Below are positions 62,614 through 64,000 of a DNA stretch of 64,000 nucleotides, one piece after another. Under the pieces are notes generated by a model. That model was not told where the DNA came from and searched no databases. It saw only the letters and a program-made list of their open reading frames with translations. Source of the DNA: Actinomadura luzonensis (lineage in GTDB: Bacteria > Actinomycetota > Actinomycetes > Streptosporangiales > Streptosporangiaceae). The DNA is taken from contig NZ_JAKRKC020000001.1 in NCBI RefSeq assembly GCF_022664455.2, positions 2,361,001 to 2,425,000 of the forward strand, read 5' to 3'. Each line of letters begins with the position of its first letter. Within the stretch, counting starts at the first letter, position 1. The translations under genes and the position numbers were made by a program.

Positions 62614-64000
62614 GCGCAGGGATGGGTCTGCGGGGCGACCGCATCCTCAGGTACGTCAACGCCTTCTGCCCGCACTGCCACGACGACGGCCGCGACCTCG
62701 ACCGCGTCGAACGGCTCAGCGGCTACCTGGCCGAGCGCGACGGCCGCGTGTGGCTGGAGCGCGGCTGCCGGGCGCACGGCCTGGTCCGCACCCTGTACGA
62801 CGAGGACCCGGAGATCCTCGCGTACCTGGAGGAATGGACCGCTCCCACCAAGCAGCACGTCCCGGACGTCCGCGGCAACTTCGCGCCGATCCCGCTCGCC
62901 TACCTCGACGGCCTCCCCGAGCTGCAGACCCAGCACACCTGCATCCTCCTGGAGGACATCGCCGAGACCTGCAACCTGCGCTGCCCCACCTGCTTCGCCG
63001 ACAGTTCGCCCGACCTGTCCGGCGTCGTCCCCGTCCCCGACGTCCTCGCCAACGTCGACCAGCGCCTGGAACGGGAGAACGGCAGGCTCGACGTCCTGAT
63101 GCTGAGCGGCGGCGAGCCCACCCTGCACCCCGAGCTGAAGACGCTGCTCGCCGAGCTGTCCGCGCGGCCGGTCACCCGCATCCTCATCAACACCAACGGC
63201 GTGCTGATCGCCAGGGACGACTCCCTCCTCGACCTGCTCACCGAGCACCGCGAGCGGGTGGAGGTCTACCTCCAGTACGACGGCGTCTCGGCCGCGGCCT
63301 CCAAGCACCACCGCGGCGGCGACCTGCGCCACCTCAAGGCCCAGGCCCTGACCCGGCTGTCGGAGCGGGAGATCTTCACCACGCTGGTCATGACGGCCGC
63401 GCTGGGCGTCAACGACGGCGAGATCGGCGACGTCGTCCGCCTCGCCCTGGACACGCCCTACGTGGGCGGGGTGTCCATCCAGCCCCAGTTCGGCTCGGGC
63501 CGCTCGGCCGCCATCGACCCCATGGACCGGCTCACCCACACCGGCGTGCTCAAACGCCTCGGCCCGCAGACCGGCGGCCTCGTGACCTGGCGCGACCTCA
63601 CCGCGCTGCCCTGCTCCCACCCGCACTGCTGCTCGGTCGGCTACCTCCTGCGCGACGACGCGGAGCAGTGGCGCTCGCTGACGGCGCTCATCGGCCACGA
63701 CCGGCTCAAGGCCAACCTGGGCCTGGTCTCCAACCGCATCGCCGACAGCGAGATCCCGCGCGAGCTGCGCCTGGCCGTCCAGGAGTCGCTGCTCGGGCTG
63801 CTGTCTGAGCAGTCGTCGCTGTCCCACCCGCAGGTCGGCGACCTGTGGCGGAACATCTGCGAGAACTGCGACCTCGGCATCTCCACCCTGCTCACCCTCG
63901 CCTCCTCGGCGTTGCCCGGCCGCCGCAGGAAGCTGCGCAGGATGCTGGCCGAGCGGGTGGTGCGGATCACCGTGAAACCGTTCATGGACGTCCACACGAT
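62610..64000 (+). CDS. Tes/MJ0619-like radical SAM protein (3' end outside window)
   Basis: 463 residues visible, open at the window edge. The N-terminus has a rubredoxin-like FCPHCHD (Cys20, Cys23) and ERGCRAHG (Cys53). The radical SAM motif is CNLRCPTC at 121-128, followed by LMLSGGEPTLHPEL and ILINTNGVLIARD. Further on, KHHRGGDLRHLKAQAL, GVNDGEIGDVVRLAL, GVSIQPQFGSGR, a Cys cluster LPCSHPHCCSVGYLL and ICENCDLGIS follow the order of the archaeal tetraether lipid synthase family, which carries auxiliary Fe-S clusters. This suggests radical C-C coupling or alkylation of a lipid chain. The exact substrate is not deducible. ATG 62610 overlaps the Lgt-like stop. Confidence 0.83.
   Translation, partial: MSAGMGLRGDRILRYVNAFCPHCHDDGRDLDRVERLSGYLAERDGRVWLERGCRAHGLVRTLYDEDPEILAYLEEWTAPTKQHVPDVRGNFAPIPLAYLDGLPELQTQHTCILLEDIAETCNLRCPTCFADSSPDLSGVVPVPDVLANVDQRLERENGRLDVLMLSGGEPTLHPELKTLLAELSARPVTRILINTNGVLIARDDSLLDLLTEHRERVEVYLQYDGVSAAASKHHRGGDLRHLKAQALTRLSEREIFTTLVMTAALGVNDGEIGDVVRLALDTPYVGGVSIQPQFGSGRSAAIDPMDRLTHTGVLKRLGPQTGGLVTWRDLTALPCSHPHCCSVGYLLRDDAEQWRSLTALIGHDRLKANLGLVSNRIADSEIPRELRLAVQESLLGLLSEQSSLSHPQVGDLWRNICENCDLGISTLLTLASSALPGRRRKLRRMLAERVVRITVKPFMDVHT

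Noticed and set aside
62577..63995. 472-codon minus-strand open frame at the right end
   Set aside because: Antisense to the radical SAM gene, whose Cys motifs and codon bias make the plus frame certain.

Overview
The window is very G+C-rich DNA with strong G/C preference at third codon positions, many GTG starts and ATGA/GTGA start-stop overlaps. It carries PknB/PknA/PstP/Fha signalling genes, a Bpa-type proteasome activator, GPP34 and DUF4446 proteins, a GH6 cellulase under CebR-type boxes, and LCP and SEDS cell-wall genes. Together these point to a mycelial actinobacterium, most likely Streptosporangiaceae (Nonomuraea-like). The genus is inferred from gene content, not proven. No insertion sequence, prophage, integrase or CRISPR array is visible, so this reads as a chromosomal core region, with more variable genes towards the right.

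Layout. 1-7.9 kb (minus): the conserved growth and cell-wall signalling cluster fhaA-fhaB-pstP-rodA/ftsW-pbpA-pknA-pknB, with pknB cut by the window edge; tRNA-Leu(CAG) follows. 8.3-11.4 kb: an orphan LuxR-type regulator and two CNNM/CorC-type membrane proteins. 11.7-16.6 kb: two unknown proteins, an LCP ligase, GPP34, TenA and an Fpg/Nei glycosylase. 16.6-20.9 kb: a MFS exporter divergent from its HxlR regulator, a rhodanese, a TPP riboswitch with CytX, and Ogt. 21-27.5 kb: a PAS-GAF histidine kinase, an RsbW-like kinase, a YidC paralogue with DUF6412, an OmpR-type two-component pair and a STAS protein. 27.6-33.6 kb: an envelope glycosylation block (GT2, two GT-C mannosyltransferase-like proteins, an alkaline-phosphatase-fold membrane protein). 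33.6-37.8 kb: DUF4446, pheA, serS and a large membrane protein. 37.9-43.3 kb: cold-shock protein, HAD phosphatase, Bpa, quinone oxidoreductase, a MinD-like ATPase with a long Pro-rich N-terminus, tRNA-Ser(TGA) and a STAS protein. 43.3-48.6 kb: a Nudix-NYN/PIN fusion, an M15 lipoprotein, and an exporter-SPW-SPW-Usp operon divergent from TetR. 48.7-51.2 kb: secreted GH6-CBM2 cellulase and a LLM oxidoreductase. 51.1-59.4 kb: a PAS membrane protein, a coiled-coil protein, a MoxR/VWA-metallopeptidase/unknown triad, an AlkD-like protein, an OsmC fusion, an alpha/beta hydrolase with an internal deletion, and tRNA-Arg(ACG). 59.5-64 kb: a tight five-gene run of histidine kinase, response regulator, small membrane protein, Lgt-like transferase and a radical-SAM protein resembling tetraether-lipid synthase (Tes), the last cut by the window edge.

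Functional themes are Ser/Thr-kinase control of peptidoglycan synthesis, partner-switching sigma regulation (one RsbW-like, two STAS), thiamine salvage (TenA, TPP riboswitch, CytX), cellulose use, and envelope lipid or glycan modification. The strongest candidate for an undescribed system is the two-component/Lgt-like/Tes-like operon at the right end. The MoxR-VWA-unknown triad is second.
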